Both the position numbers and the translations under genes were made by a program. A DNA stretch of 64,000 bases from Pseudomonas sp. C2B4 (lineage in GTDB: Bacteria > Pseudomonadota > Gammaproteobacteria > Pseudomonadales > Pseudomonadaceae): the NCBI RefSeq assembly GCF_013359695.1, contig NZ_JABFMU010000020.1:1-64000 (forward strand), written 5' to 3'. The notes below the pieces were generated by a model that worked only from the letters and a program-made list of their open reading frames with translations, was not told the origin of the DNA and ran no database searches. Below, piece by piece: positions 1 through 9,466 of the stretch (position 1 is its first letter; each line of letters opens with the position of its first letter).

Positions 1-106
1 GGCCGTAATAGTGAAACCAGGCAAAGGCCAGCAGGTGCGCCAGGATAATCGCGATCAGCAACACGCCAAACAGGCGGCCGAACAGCGTATCGAAGCGCCC
101 GTGCAT
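1..106 (-). CDS. Sensor histidine kinase, N-terminal fragment (cut by window edge)
   Basis: Only the first 35 codons are in the window. They begin with ATG at 106, overlapping the stop of the response-regulator gene as ATGA. The visible peptide starts MHGRFDTLFGRLFGVLLIAI and continues hydrophobic, as expected for the first transmembrane segment of a membrane-bound sensor kinase. Its position right behind an OmpR-type regulator, with overlapping stop and start, is the usual arrangement of a two-component operon. The kinase domains lie outside the window, so the kinase identity is inferred from position and the membrane segment. Confidence 0.7.
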   Translation of the reverse strand, partial: MHGRFDTLFGRLFGVLLIAIILAHLLAFAWFHYYG

Positions 107-876
107 CAGCCGATGTCCCGGGCGTCGAACAGGTAGCCTTCACCGCGCACGGTTTTGATCAGCTGCGGTGCTTTCGGGTCATCGCCGAGTTTCTGCCGAA
201 GGCGCGATACCAACAGGTCGATGCTGCGATCAAAGGCTTCGATCGAGCGACCTCGGGCGGCGTCCAGCAATTGCTCTCGGCTCAGCACCCGGCGCGGACG
301 TTCGATGAACACCCAGAGCAGGCGGAATTCGGCGTTGGACAACGGCACCACCAGGCCATCGGCGGCGATCAACTGGCGCAGCACGCTGTTCAGTCGCCAG
401 TTGTCGAAGCGAATGTTTGCCCGCTGTTCGGTGCGGTCGTCGCGCACCCGGCGCAGGATGGTCTGGATGCGGGCCACCAGCTCACGGGGTTCGAACGGCT
501 TGGCCATGTAATCGTCGGCGCCCAGTTCCAGGCCAATGATCCGGTCGGTGGGTTCGCAGCGGGCGGTGAGCATCAGGATCGGGATGTCCGACTCGGCGCG
601 CAGCCAGCGGCACAGCGACAAACCGTCTTCGCCGGGCAGCATCAGGTCCAGCACCACCACGTCGAAATGCTCTGCCTGCATGGCCTGGCGCATGGCGGTG
701 CCATCGGTGACGCCGCTGGCGTGGATGTTGAACCGGGCCAGGTAATCGATCATCAATTCGCGGATCGGGACGTCATCGTCGACGATCAGGGCGCGTATGC
801 TCCAGCGTTTGTCGTCGCCGGACGCTTTTTGATCGTCGTTCACAGGTGCGTGGGTCGTGTGCATGCGTGGGTTCAT
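106..876 (-). CDS. OmpR/PhoB-family response regulator
   Basis: A 256-aa DNA-binding response regulator. The receiver domain (about residues 27–145) carries the acidic pocket DDD near 33–35, the phosphoacceptor D77 in VVLDLML and the conserved lysine K126 in AKPF. A winged-helix effector domain fills residues 155–252, including the typical VRGEGYLF near the end. The first 25 residues are an extra polar leader and no clear ribosome-binding site precedes the chosen ATG, so the real start may be further in. It overlaps the downstream membrane kinase by 1 nt, so the two form one operon. The signal sensed cannot be told from the sequence. Confidence 0.9.
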   Translation of the reverse strand: MNPRMHTTHAPVNDDQKASGDDKRWSIRALIVDDDVPIRELMIDYLARFNIHASGVTDGTAMRQAMQAEHFDVVVLDLMLPGEDGLSLCRWLRAESDIPILMLTARCEPTDRIIGLELGADDYMAKPFEPRELVARIQTILRRVRDDRTEQRANIRFDNWRLNSVLRQLIAADGLVVPLSNAEFRLLWVFIERPRRVLSREQLLDAARGRSIEAFDRSIDLLVSRLRQKLGDDPKAPQLIKTVRGEGYLFDARDIG

Positions 877-1157
877 CTGCCAGGTAGGCTGCCAACCACA
901 AAGTTAGGCGGCGAGGTTGTGGCTTCAGCATAGGCGTCCGGCCCGGAGGCGGGAAGTGCTGTAAGGACGTGTTGCGGCAGGCGAGGGTAGGGGACACGGG
1001 TGTTGGGGTCGTGTCAGGTATGTACCGAACTCGACACAATAGCCACAAAGACTAGTCTTGCCTGAGCGTTCTCGACGATTTACCGATCATCGGGTCCCGC
1101 AGCGGCGCTGGTTCCGCTACAATGCGCGCCGATTTCGTCCTGCCTGAGAGCCCACTC

Positions 1158-1856
1158 ATGTCCGCCTGCCAGACTCCTATCATCGTCGCCCTGGATTTCC
1201 CCACCCGTGACGCCGCACTGAAGCTGGCCGATCAGTTGGACCCGAAACTGTGCCGGGTCAAAGTCGGCAAGGAATTGTTCACCAGCTGCGCGTCGGAAAT
1301 CGTCGGCACCCTGCGTGACAAAGGGTTCGAAGTGTTCCTGGACCTCAAGTTCCACGATATCCCCAATACCACTGCCATGGCTGTTAAAGCCGCCGCGGAA
1401 ATGGGCGTGTGGATGGTCAACGTGCACTGCTCCGGTGGCCTGCGCATGATGGCGGCGTGCCGTGAGGTGCTGGACAAGCGCAGCGGTCCGCAGCCGCTGC
1501 TGATTGGCGTGACCGTGCTGACCAGCATGGAGCGTGAGGATCTGGCCGGTATTGGTCTGGACATCGAGCCGCAGGAACAAGTGCTGCGCCTGGCTGCCCT
1601 GGCGGAAAAAGCCGGGATGGACGGCCTGGTGTGCTCGGCCCTGGAAGCCCAGGCCCTGAAGTCCGCACACCCGTCGCTGCAACTGGTGACCCCGGGGATT
1701 CGTCCGGCGGGCAGCGCCCAGGACGACCAGCGCCGCATTCTGACCCCGCGTCAGGCCCTGGAGGCCGGTTCCGATTATCTGGTGATCGGCCGTCCGATCA
1801 GCCAGGCGGCAGATCCGGCCAAAGCATTGGCCGATGTAGTGGCCGAGCTCGCCTGA
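1158..1856 (+). CDS. pyrF: Orotidine 5'-phosphate decarboxylase
   Basis: The last step of de novo UMP synthesis: decarboxylation of OMP in the cytoplasm. The 232-aa product shows the catalytic motif DLKFHDIPN at 62–70 (D62, K64, D67) and the phosphate-binding [14 protein letters not shown] near the C-terminus; the length is normal for bacterial PyrF. I chose the ATG at 1158 ([14 protein letters not shown]) because family members begin there; an upstream in-frame ATG at 1122 would add 12 unconserved residues. A TACAAT hexamer at 1118–1123 could be a -10 box but lacks a good -35. A REP pair follows 20 nt after the stop. Confidence 0.97.
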   Translation: MSACQTPIIVALDFPTRDAALKLADQLDPKLCRVKVGKELFTSCASEIVGTLRDKGFEVFLDLKFHDIPNTTAMAVKAAAEMGVWMVNVHCSGGLRMMAACREVLDKRSGPQPLLIGVTVLTSMEREDLAGIGLDIEPQEQVLRLAALAEKAGMDGLVCSALEAQALKSAHPSLQLVTPGIRPAGSAQDDQRRILTPRQALEAGSDYLVIGRPISQAADPAKALADVVAELA

Positions 1857-1875
1857 CCAAACACCGACGATCAAA

Positions 1876-1965
1876 TGTGGGAGCGAGCCTGCTCGCGAAG
1901 AGGGTGTGTCAGCCGACATCAATGTTGGCTGATAGACCGCTTTCGCGAGCAGGCTCGCTCCCACA
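1876..1965. repeat. REP doublet (inverted pair)
   Basis: Two copies of the Pseudomonas REP core, TGTGGGAGCGAGCCTGCTCG and its reverse complement, face each other across about 40 nt. Each half can fold into its own hairpin (GAGCCTGCTC) and the two halves can pair with each other. It lies just after the pyrF stop and before the convergent oxidoreductase gene, so it may act as a transcript end or stabiliser. Confidence 0.93.
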
Positions 1966-1994
1966 GTTGTTTTATGGTGAGTTTGGGATCCGGG

Positions 1995-2999
1995 TTAAAC
2001 CTTCAGAACCAACTTCCCGAAATTCTCCCCGCTGAACAACTTCATCAGCGTCTCCGGGAATGTCTCCAGTCCTTCGACAATGTCTTCCTTGCTCTTGAGC
2101 TGCCCCTTGGCCATCCAGCCCGCCATTTCCTGCCCGGCGGCGGCGAACTGCGCGGCGTAGTCCATTACCACAAAGCCTTCCATCCGGGCGCGGTTGACCA
2201 GCAGTGACAGGTAGTTGGCCGGACCCTTGACCGCTTCCTTGTTGTTGTACTGGCTGATGGCGCCGCAGATCACCACCCGTGCCTTCATGTTCAGGCGGTT
2301 CAGCACCGCGTCGAGAATGTCGCCGCCAACGTTATCGAAATACACGTCGACGCCTTTCGGGCATTCACGCTTGAGGCCGGCGATGACGTCTTCGTTCTTG
2401 TAGTCGATCACGCCGTCAAAGCCCAGTTCATCGATGAGGAATTTGCACTTGTCCGCGCCGCCGGCGATGCCGACCACCCGGCATCCTTTGATCTTGGCGA
2501 TCTGCCCGGCAATGCTGCCTACCGCACCGGCGGCGCCCGACAACACCACGGTCTCGCCCGCCTTGGGTGCACCGACGTCGAGCAGGGCAAAATAAGCCGT
2601 CATGCCGGTCATGCCCAGCGCAGACAAGTAACGTGGCAACGGTGCGAGTTTTGGGTCGACCTTGTAGAAACCCCGCGGCTCGCCCAGGAAATAATCCTGC
2701 ACGCCCAGCGCCCCGTTGACGTAGTCCCCAACCGCAAACCCGGGGTTGTTCGAAGCCACGACCTGGCCGACACCCAGGGCTCGCATCACTTCACCAAGCC
2801 CCACTGGAGGAATGTAGGACTTGCCCTCGTTCATCCAGCCACGCATGGCCGGGTCCAGGGAAAGGTATTCGTTCTTGACCAGGATCTGACCCGCAGCCGG
2901 CTCGCCGACCGGTACTTCTTGATAGGTGAATGTCTCGCGGGTTGCCGCGCCGACAGGACGTTTGGCGAGCAGGAACTGGCGATTGGTCTGGGTAGTCAT
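1995..2999 (-). CDS. NADP-dependent zinc-free MDR oxidoreductase (YncB/CurA-like)
   Basis: A 334-aa medium-chain dehydrogenase/reductase of the zinc-independent type (leukotriene B4 12-hydroxydehydrogenase / CurA / YncB group), which reduces enones with NADPH. The N-terminus MTTQTNRQFLLAKRPVG, the SLDPAMRGWM segment and the nucleotide-binding run VVLSGAAGAVGSIAGQIAK are characteristic. No structural or catalytic zinc cysteines are visible. I took the ATG at 2999; a GTG three codons upstream is the alternative. It is divergent from the SDR gene at 3237. The natural substrate is unknown. Confidence 0.88.
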   Translation of the reverse strand: MTTQTNRQFLLAKRPVGAATRETFTYQEVPVGEPAAGQILVKNEYLSLDPAMRGWMNEGKSYIPPVGLGEVMRALGVGQVVASNNPGFAVGDYVNGALGVQDYFLGEPRGFYKVDPKLAPLPRYLSALGMTGMTAYFALLDVGAPKAGETVVLSGAAGAVGSIAGQIAKIKGCRVVGIAGGADKCKFLIDELGFDGVIDYKNEDVIAGLKRECPKGVDVYFDNVGGDILDAVLNRLNMKARVVICGAISQYNNKEAVKGPANYLSLLVNRARMEGFVVMDYAAQFAAAGQEMAGWMAKGQLKSKEDIVEGLETFPETLMKLFSGENFGKLVLKV

Positions 3000-3236
3000 G
3001 ACAGGCACTCAAGATGAATGAAGTCTTGTTGATAGACCTTCATGCACGATGCCGCAAGTTTGGCTGATGCGGCGAATGCAGGCTGATCCAGTGCAGTGAT
3101 AGTTGGTACGGCAGTTCCATCACTGCAACTCATGGAGGCTTAACCGGGCTTCTGATAGTGCTGCCGCGTGAGGCGACGCTGTGGCTAGACTGGAAAAAAC
3201 GCGATCCCCCGCAATCGACTCTTCGAGGACATAACA

Positions 3237-3998
3237 ATGAGCATGACGTTTTCCGGCCAGGTTGCCGTAGTCACGGGCGCCGCCAACGGTATTGGTCGCG
3301 CGACGGCCCTGGCATTCGCCGCCGAGGGCTTGAAGGTGGTGGTGGCCGACATGGATACGGCGGGCGGCGAGGGGACAGTGGCGCTGATTCGTACGGCCGG
3401 GGGCGAAGCGACCTTCGTGCGCTGCAACGTCACCGTGGAAAGCGATGTAAAAAATCTGATGGATGAAGTGGTGAAGACCTACGGACGTCTCGACTATGCC
3501 TTCAACAATGCCGGCATCGAGATCGAGAAGGGCAAGCTGGCCGAAGGCACCGTCGACGAGTTCGACGCGATCATGGGCGTCAACGTCAAAGGCGTCTGGT
3601 TGTGCATGAAGTACCAGTTGCCGTTGTTGCTGGCCCAGGGTGGCGGCGCCATCGTCAACACGGCTTCGGTGGCCGGTCTCGGTGCTGCGCCGAAGATGAG
3701 CATCTACGCCGCCTCCAAGCACGCGGTGATCGGCCTGACCAAATCGGCGGCCATCGAATACGCCAAGAAAAAGATCCGGGTCAATGCGGTGTGCCCGGCA
3801 GTGATCGACACCGATATGTTCCGTCGCGCTTATGAAGCCGACCCGAAGAAAGGCGAGTTTGCCAACGCCATGCATCCGGTGGGCCGCATCGGCAAGGTCG
3901 AGGAAATCGCCAGCGCGGTGCTGTACCTGTGCAGCGACGGCGCCGCGTTTACCACTGGGCATTCGCTGGCGGTGGATGGTGGCGTTACAGCGTTCTAA
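3237..3998 (+). CDS. Short-chain dehydrogenase/reductase (SDR)
   Basis: A 253-aa classical SDR. It has the NAD(P)-binding TGAANGIG at 13–20, the NNAG motif near 90–93, and the catalytic triad S144, Y157 and K161 (YAASK). Aspartates after the second strand (VVADMDT) suggest NAD preference. A GAGGA ribosome-binding site lies a few bases before the ATG. Substrate class (sugar, steroid or alcohol) cannot be told. It is transcribed away from the MDR reductase at 1995–2999 and is followed by a REP pair. Confidence 0.9.
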   Translation: MSMTFSGQVAVVTGAANGIGRATALAFAAEGLKVVVADMDTAGGEGTVALIRTAGGEATFVRCNVTVESDVKNLMDEVVKTYGRLDYAFNNAGIEIEKGKLAEGTVDEFDAIMGVNVKGVWLCMKYQLPLLLAQGGGAIVNTASVAGLGAAPKMSIYAASKHAVIGLTKSAAIEYAKKKIRVNAVCPAVIDTDMFRRAYEADPKKGEFANAMHPVGRIGKVEEIASAVLYLCSDGAAFTTGHSLAVDGGVTAF

Positions 3999-4028
3999 TA
4001 CCCGCTGATGGGTAGTCAACCCTGAACC

Positions 4029-4117
4029 TGTGGGAGCGAGCCCGCTCGCGAAGAGGGAGTGTCAGGCGACATTTATGTTGCTGATATACCTCTTTCGCGA
4101 GCAGGCTCGCTCCCACA
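4029..4117. repeat. REP doublet (inverted pair)
   Basis: Same REP core as at 1876–1965, with one C for T change in the left copy (GAGCCCGCTC). It lies 31 nt after the SDR stop and about 115 nt before the MocR-type gene. Confidence 0.92.
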
Positions 4118-4233
4118 GGTTTTTTGTATGTTGCAAAGGGTTAAAAGCAAAGGATTTAGCGGCGTTGTCGCACATCCCGGCGAACACTCCTGTGATTAAC
4201 TGGTTTTCGCAAACCAACAGGAGTTGCTTGCTC

Positions 4234-5583
4234 ATGGAGTTGAGAATCGATCGACGGGCCCTGGTGCCGGTCGTGCAGCAAATCGTCGACGCGTTAACCT
4301 GCTGGATCCGTTGCCACGACCCAGCCCCAGGCACGCGTTTGCTTTCTGTGCGAAAAATCGCGCACATCAATTTGCTCAGTCAGTCCTGTGTCTTCGAAGC
4401 CTGTGAGCGCCTGGTCGCGCAAGGGGTGCTGGCGTCGCGTCATGCCGGCGGTTACGTCGTGGCTACGCCGGCGTCGAACTCTGCGGAACAACAGGACGCT
4501 TCCTTTTGCCAGTTGCCATTGGGCGGTGGTGGCTTACCCGAAAGCTGGCGCGAGTCGGACGATCTGGCGTATGCGATCCGGGAGGTCAGTCGCACCGACA
4601 TGGCGGGGCTGTTCAACTACAGTTCGCCCTTGGGTTTGCCCGCCCTGCGCCAGCAGATTCTGAAGGGCCTGAAGCCGCTGGACATCAACGTCGAGGACAG
4701 TCAGATCCTGACAACCGCAGGAGCCAGTCAGGGGTTGGACCTGATTGTCCGCACGTTGCTCAAGCCGGGCGATTGCGTGGTCGTTGAGAGTCCCGGTTAT
4801 CCGATGTTGTTCGATCTGCTCAGATTGCACGGTGTCAGCATGCTCGAGGTTGCTCGCACCCCGAGCGGGCCGGACATCGCAGCGCTGGAAGCGTTGCTGC
4901 GCAGATGGCGGCCTCGAGGAATGTTCATCAATAGTTTCCATCACAACCCGACCGGCTCCAGCCTGGCGCCGGCGGTGGCGCAGCGGGTGCTGCAACTGGC
5001 CAGGGAGCATGGCGTGCAGGTGATCGAAGACGACGTCTACGCGGACTTGAACTGCGGCCCTGGCAAGCGCCTCGCTGCACTGGATGACAGCGTGATCTAC
5101 GTCGGCAGTTACTCCAAGACCCTCAGCAGTTCCTTGCGGATCGGCTTTGTGGCAGCCAGTTCCGAGGTGATTGCGAGACTGGCCAGGGTCAAGATGATAT
5201 GCAGTATGGGCACGTCAGGATTCTGCGAGTCGGTGCTGGCCCGTTTGTTGGCCAATGGAGCCTATCGCAAGTTGGTGCAGCGTCAGCAACAACGCTTGAA
5301 CCGCGATCGGCAGGCGGTTTTGCAGCTGCTTGAAGACGCCGATTGGGAGGTGTTCGCCAAGCCTGCCAGCGGTTTGTTTATCTGGGCGCGATCGCGAGTG
5401 GCGGACTATGACCAAGTGCACAGGCAGGCCCGGCGCTTCGGTGTTTTGCTGTCATCAACCACGGCCTTCGGTCCTTCTGGTCCTGTCGATGAATGGCAGC
5501 GCATCAATGTGGCTTGTGCCTGCGATCCGCGAGCCCGGGCGTTTTTTCAGGCCACCGCTCCGGATCGACCTCAAGCGTTCTGA
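4234..5583 (+). CDS. MocR-type GntR regulator with aminotransferase-like domain
   Basis: A 449-aa fusion of an N-terminal GntR winged helix (about residues 10–80) with a fold-type I PLP aminotransferase-like domain (about 110–445). The PLP lysine is K295 in GSYSKTLSSS, and HHNPTG near 236–241 and the EDDVYAD segment near 265–271 complete the cofactor pocket. MocR proteins sense PLP or an amino compound and act as transcription factors. The ATG at 4234 follows a CAGGAG site at good spacing; upstream in-frame sequence reads through the REP element and is not coding. No clear target gene is adjacent; the chemoreceptor gene follows by about 110 nt. Confidence 0.9.
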   Translation: MELRIDRRALVPVVQQIVDALTCWIRCHDPAPGTRLLSVRKIAHINLLSQSCVFEACERLVAQGVLASRHAGGYVVATPASNSAEQQDASFCQLPLGGGGLPESWRESDDLAYAIREVSRTDMAGLFNYSSPLGLPALRQQILKGLKPLDINVEDSQILTTAGASQGLDLIVRTLLKPGDCVVVESPGYPMLFDLLRLHGVSMLEVARTPSGPDIAALEALLRRWRPRGMFINSFHHNPTGSSLAPAVAQRVLQLAREHGVQVIEDDVYADLNCGPGKRLAALDDSVIYVGSYSKTLSSSLRIGFVAASSEVIARLARVKMICSMGTSGFCESVLARLLANGAYRKLVQRQQQRLNRDRQAVLQLLEDADWEVFAKPASGLFIWARSRVADYDQVHRQARRFGVLLSSTTAFGPSGPVDEWQRINVACACDPRARAFFQATAPDRPQAF

Positions 5584-5691
5584 AAACGACGCAGGCGTAG
5601 CTTTTTGCCATTATTCCGACGCCAGAGACTTGTGTTGCCACAGGCCCGTTGCGAATCTGCGTCTACAGATAATGGCAGGGGACTGAGTGCA

Positions 5692-7656
5692 ATGATTTCG
5701 GGCGTGCAAGGACGTTTTGCCAACCTCGGTATGGCAAAAAAACTGGGTATCGGGTTTGTGCTGGTGCTGTTGTTGACCGCCCTGGTGGCGGCCATCGGCG
5801 TCTGGTCCCTGCAAACCATCAGCCATCGCTTCGACGGGCTCAAGCAGATGTCATCGCTCAACAGCGGGTTGCTGAAGGTCCGCCTGCTGGAGCAGGAATA
5901 TGCCTTGCACGGCAACCCGAAAACCGCCGATGCCCTGCACGAAGGCGTAGAGGGTTTGATCACCCTGGCCAACCAACTCAAGACTGAGTCGGCAGCCAAC
6001 GTGCCGGTCATGAATGATGTCGAGCAGTCTCTGGGTGCCTATCGCAAGGCGTTCGACGAGTTCGTCTCGCTCAGCCAGGCCAAGGATCTGGCGCTGGAGA
6101 TGGCCAGTTGGTCGGTCTCCAGCGTGGCCAACAACCTCGACGTGCTGCAGTCCGGGCTTGCCGATGACGGCACCTACACGCTGAAGGATTCCGAAGGCAA
6201 GGACGGCGCGCAATTCATCGAGCAGGCTAATCAGGTCAGCCAGGTTTCGCGGTTGATGTTGCAGGCCATGAACGAAGCGCGCGTGCGCCTGGACCAGAGT
6301 CGCAAGGGCGACGACAGTGCGGGGCAAGGCAAGATCGAACAGGCCAGCCAGGCATTGACCCAGGCCGAACAGCTGAAAACCACGGTCAAGGATGAGGGTT
6401 ACCAGACCGTTCTCAATGAAGTGATCGGCCATATCGCCAGTTTCAGCGAAAAACTTGCCGAGTACACCGGTCTGCTGGAACAGGAGAAGACGGTCTATCA
6501 GCAACTGCATCAACGCGCGGCCCAGGTGATGGAACGGGTAGACCAGGCCTATGTCGCCGAAGACCAGTCGATGCAGGTCGAGCTGAAAAAGAATTCGCTG
6601 CTGATCATTGGTTCGTCCGCACTGGCGTTGCTGGTCGGGTTGATTGCTGCCTGGGTGATTACCCGGTTGATCGTGGGGCCGCTGCGCAGTGTGATTCGCG
6701 TGGCGCAACAGATTGCTTCGGGGGATTTGAGCGGGACGGTCGAAGTGACCCGCAGGGATGAGATTGGACAGTTGATGCAAGCCATGCAACAGATGGGGGC
6801 GGGGCTGAGCCATATCGTCAGCGGTTTGCAGGCGGGTATCGAGCAACTGGCGACTTCAGCGCAATCGCTGTCTGCGGTGACTGAGCAGACCAACCTTGAG
6901 GTCAGCAGTCAGAAGGAGGAAACCGAGCAGGTCGCCACGGCGATGAACCAGATGACCGCCACTGTGCACGATGTCGCGCGAAACGCGGAAGAGGCCGCCG
7001 TGGCAGCGCAAACGGCGGACGGCAAGGTTGAAAGCGGTCAGCTCGTGGTGCGTCAAAGCATGGCGCGGATCGAGCAACTGGCGGATTCGGCGACGTCGGC
7101 CAGTTCGAGCATCGAGAGCCTGAGCGCGGAAATCCAGAACATCGGCACAGTGCTCAGTGTCATTAAGAGCGTGGCCGAACAGACCAACCTGCTGGCGCTC
7201 AATGCGGCCATTGAAGCCGCACGGGCTGGCGAGCAGGGCAGGGGCTTTGCGGTGGTCGCCGATGAGGTGCGTGCACTGGCCAAGCGGACCCAGCAGTCGA
7301 CCGAGGAGATCGAACGGCTGGTCAGCGCCTTGCGTTCGGCGGCGCAGACATCGGTGCAGCAGATTCAGAGCAGCGGCGACCTGGTGAAACTGGCGGTCAG
7401 CGATGCACTGCAAACCGAAAGTGCCCTGGGGAGCATCGCGGCGGCGGTGTCGTTGATACAGCAGATGAACCAGCAGATCGCTGCCGCTGCCGAGGAACAG
7501 AGTTCAGTGGCCGAGGAGATCAATCGCAGTGTCACGAGCATTCGTGCCAGCGCCGATCAGTCTTCACTGGCGATGCAGGGGAACGCGGCGTCGAGCATCG
7601 AGCTGGCGCAGTTGGGCGTTGAGTTGAAGGGGATGGTGGGGCATTTCAGGCTTTGA
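5692..7656 (+). CDS. Methyl-accepting chemotaxis protein with large periplasmic helical domain
   Basis: A 654-aa transmembrane chemoreceptor. TM1 is near residues 14–38 and TM2 near 300–325. Between them lie about 260 periplasmic residues, rich in Leu, Gln and Glu with no Cys, fitting the helical bimodular (HBM) class rather than a 150-residue four-helix bundle. HAMP follows (about 325–380), then the signalling domain with the hairpin tip [20 protein letters not shown]. Known HBM receptors in Pseudomonas sense TCA-cycle acids; applying that here is inference. The start at ATATG 5692 keeps only a short basic leader before TM1; its ribosome site is weak. Confidence 0.93.
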   Translation: MISGVQGRFANLGMAKKLGIGFVLVLLLTALVAAIGVWSLQTISHRFDGLKQMSSLNSGLLKVRLLEQEYALHGNPKTADALHEGVEGLITLANQLKTESAANVPVMNDVEQSLGAYRKAFDEFVSLSQAKDLALEMASWSVSSVANNLDVLQSGLADDGTYTLKDSEGKDGAQFIEQANQVSQVSRLMLQAMNEARVRLDQSRKGDDSAGQGKIEQASQALTQAEQLKTTVKDEGYQTVLNEVIGHIASFSEKLAEYTGLLEQEKTVYQQLHQRAAQVMERVDQAYVAEDQSMQVELKKNSLLIIGSSALALLVGLIAAWVITRLIVGPLRSVIRVAQQIASGDLSGTVEVTRRDEIGQLMQAMQQMGAGLSHIVSGLQAGIEQLATSAQSLSAVTEQTNLEVSSQKEETEQVATAMNQMTATVHDVARNAEEAAVAAQTADGKVESGQLVVRQSMARIEQLADSATSASSSIESLSAEIQNIGTVLSVIKSVAEQTNLLALNAAIEAARAGEQGRGFAVVADEVRALAKRTQQSTEEIERLVSALRSAAQTSVQQIQSSGDLVKLAVSDALQTESALGSIAAAVSLIQQMNQQIAAAAEEQSSVAEEINRSVTSIRASADQSSLAMQGNAASSIELAQLGVELKGMVGHFRL

Positions 7657-7674
7657 ACCTTGCACCGCGTAACC

Positions 7675-7703
7675 TGTGGGAGCGAGCCTGCTCGCGAAGG
7701 CGG
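7675..7703 (+). repeat. Single REP element
   Basis: One copy of TGTGGGAGCGAGCCTGCTCG without an obvious partner, 18 nt after the chemoreceptor stop. Confidence 0.85.
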
Positions 7704-7751
7704 CCTGACAGTCGCCCGGGGTTTGCGGGTACAGCCGGTCTCCAGTAGGGC

Positions 7752-7781
7752 AAAAAAAAGCCACCTCTCGGTGGCTTTTCT
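7752..7781. terminator. Bidirectional intrinsic terminator
   Basis: Stem GCCAC / GTGGC with loop CTCTCG, flanked by eight A on one side and four T on the other. It serves the converging chemoreceptor gene (+) and the membrane coiled-coil gene (-). Confidence 0.85.
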
Positions 7782-7792
7782 GTCTTCGATGA

Positions 7793-8563
7793 TCAGTCGT
7801 AAATCACTTTCTTCTTCCAGTCCGCATCAGCCTCGACGTCTTTGAGGCCTTCGGTCAGCTGGTTGACTTCGCCTTCTACCGGGGCGATGCGGTCCATGAC
7901 CTGTGCGTTGGCGCGGGCCAGGAGTTTTTCCAGGTATTCCAGCTGTTCTGCATAGACCTGTGGTTCCTGCTGCTTGCGCAGGTATTGCACGCCGCGTTCG
8001 AACGCCAGGCGCGCCTGGCCGGGCTGGTTCTGTTGCAGGGAATGCTGACCGAGATTGTTGAAGAACTCGATGTGCAGCAGCACCAGAATATGCCGGACTT
8101 CGCGGATCCAGCGCTTGGCTTCGTTGGGCGGCAGGAAGCCGTCCTGTGCGGCGCGGGTGATCTGTCCATGCATGGCTTCGAGCAGGAAGCGCACGTCCTT
8201 GGCCTTGGCTTCGGTCTGGATCGGCGCCGGAGGGTTGTTGACCGGGATCGATTCGCCTTGGGCAACCAGGGTTTCCAGCTCGGCGATCCGCGCCTTGAGA
8301 TTGCTGCTGGTTTTTTCCAGGTTCAGCAGGCGCTGGCAGACGTTCAACTCCAGGCGAGTCAGCAGCAGCTTGAGCGCCGGTGTCATCAATTGGCCGGGGA
8401 AGGTCTCGGTGATTTCTCCGCAGCGACGCAGGCGATCGTTGAGTTCAACCTTGGTTCGGGCCCTTTCCAGCTTATTGTTTTCCACCACATGGTTGATGTA
8501 GCCAATGGCGATCAATAATGCGATCCCGGCTACGACGAGCAGGGTGATCATGAGTGGTGTCAC
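7793..8563 (-). CDS. Conserved membrane-anchored coiled-coil protein, function unknown
   Basis: A 256-aa protein with one N-terminal transmembrane helix (residues 3–23, MITLLVVAGIALLIAIGYIN) and a long cytoplasmic, mostly helical body. Residues 80–105 (LEKTSSNLKARIAELETLV) form a likely coiled coil, and 165–225 is TPR-like (FFNNLGQHSLQQNQPGQARLAFERG). The GTG at 8563 is preferred because an AGAGG ribosome-binding site sits 7 nt before it; the ATG at 8551 is the alternative. I recognise it as a Pseudomonas conserved protein but cannot assign a function. A role as a membrane scaffold is possible from the architecture only. Confidence 0.82.
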   Translation of the reverse strand: MTPLMITLLVVAGIALLIAIGYINHVVENNKLERARTKVELNDRLRRCGEITETFPGQLMTPALKLLLTRLELNVCQRLLNLEKTSSNLKARIAELETLVAQGESIPVNNPPAPIQTEAKAKDVRFLLEAMHGQITRAAQDGFLPPNEAKRWIREVRHILVLLHIEFFNNLGQHSLQQNQPGQARLAFERGVQYLRKQQEPQVYAEQLEYLEKLLARANAQVMDRIAPVEGEVNQLTEGLKDVEADADWKKKVIYD

Positions 8564-8847
8564 CGGTAAGACCTCTTATAAAGGGTTCGCGTGCGAGTGT
8601 AGTGGCTCGTTATTTAAGCGCCTAGCGCCGCTCGACGAGTTGGTTCGACAAGGCACAACCTATATCGGCCACAGCCCTGCTTTATAAATGCTGGCACCAA
8701 TAAAGCAAATCGCCATCATTTAAGATATGGACTATAGCGTTTTGAGGGGTGTCAGAATATAGGCGTCAAACACCGGGCGGCGGAAAATCCGGATGGGGGC
8801 GAAAAGCGGGGCCAAGTCATTGATTTAAAAAAATTTATAACAGGGGG
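8564..8847. other. Intergenic region before the tRNA cluster
   Basis: No convincing gene. The right end (8821–8840) is an A/T-rich tract just upstream of the tRNA promoter -35 box and may act as an UP element. Promoter sequences for the coiled-coil gene probably lie in the left part, but none is clear. Confidence 0.5.
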
Positions 8848-8876
8848 TTGACGACCTCTCAAACCATCCATAGAAT
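8848..8876 (+). promoter_or_regulatory. Sigma70 promoter of the tRNA cluster
   Basis: TTGACG at 8848–8853 and TAGAAT at 8871–8876 with a 17-nt spacer. An A/T-rich tract (8821–8840) precedes it, and a GCGCGCC discriminator follows the -10 box, as is typical of stable-RNA promoters under stringent control. The first tRNA begins about 60 nt downstream. Confidence 0.88.
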
Positions 8877-8937
8877 GCGCGCCACTTGCAGCGTAAAGCA
8901 CACAGCGAAACGAAGCAGGGAGTGAATGTTGTAGCGT

Positions 8938-9013
8938 GTCCCCTTCGTCTAGTGGCCTAGGACACCGCCCTTTCACGGCGGTAACAGGGGTTCGAGTCCC
9001 CTAGGGGACGCCA
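8938..9013 (+). tRNA. tRNA-Glu (anticodon TTC)
   Basis: 76 nt including an encoded CCA. The acceptor stem GTCCCC pairs with GGGGAC, the anticodon arm is CCGCCCTTTCACGGCGG with TTC in the loop, and the T arm holds GTTCGAGTC. Confidence 0.98.
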
Positions 9014-9015
9014 AT

Positions 9016-9091
<76 letters not shown>

Positions 9092-9195
9092 ATTTTAAAC
9101 AGCGTTGCTTTCGGGCAGGGCTGAGTGAAACCAGAACCAAGTCTTCGGATGCGGATCTGGACACCGAAACACACACCATGTGTTCCGGGTAGCGT

Positions 9196-9271
9196 GTCCC
9201 CTTCGTCTAGTGGCCTAGGACACCGCCCTTTCACGGCGGTAACAGGGGTTCGAGTCCCCTAGGGGACGCCA
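9196..9271 (+). tRNA. tRNA-Glu (anticodon TTC), second copy
   Basis: Identical in sequence to 8938–9013, as are the bases TAGCGT just upstream. Part of a direct duplication of the Glu–Gly pair. Confidence 0.98.
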
Positions 9272-9274
9272 TTT

Positions 9275-9350
<76 letters not shown>

Positions 9351-9360
9351 TATTTAACGA

Positions 9361-9388
9361 AAACGCCGCTCAATCGAGCGGCGTTTTT
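9361..9388 (+). terminator. Intrinsic terminator of the tRNA operon
   Basis: Stem CGCCGCTC / GAGCGGCG with loop AATC, followed by five T. Confidence 0.9.
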
Positions 9389-9416
9389 GTTTGCGTGTGA
9401 TTTGTACTCGATGTAA

Positions 9417-9455
9417 AAAAAAAGGCCCGCCAGACTTGCTGAGCGGGCCTTTTTG
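9417..9455. terminator. Bidirectional terminator
   Basis: GGCCCGC / GCGGGCC stem with A-run before and T-run after, 12 nt beyond the stop of the minus-strand LysE gene and also facing the tRNA operon. Confidence 0.85.
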
Positions 9456-9466
9456 CGTGGGTTGTT

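Noticed and set aside
1876..1965. Repeat considered as part of a CRISPR array or IS end
   Set aside because: Only one inverted pair, with the known Pseudomonas REP core; no spacer pattern, target-site duplication or transposase gene.
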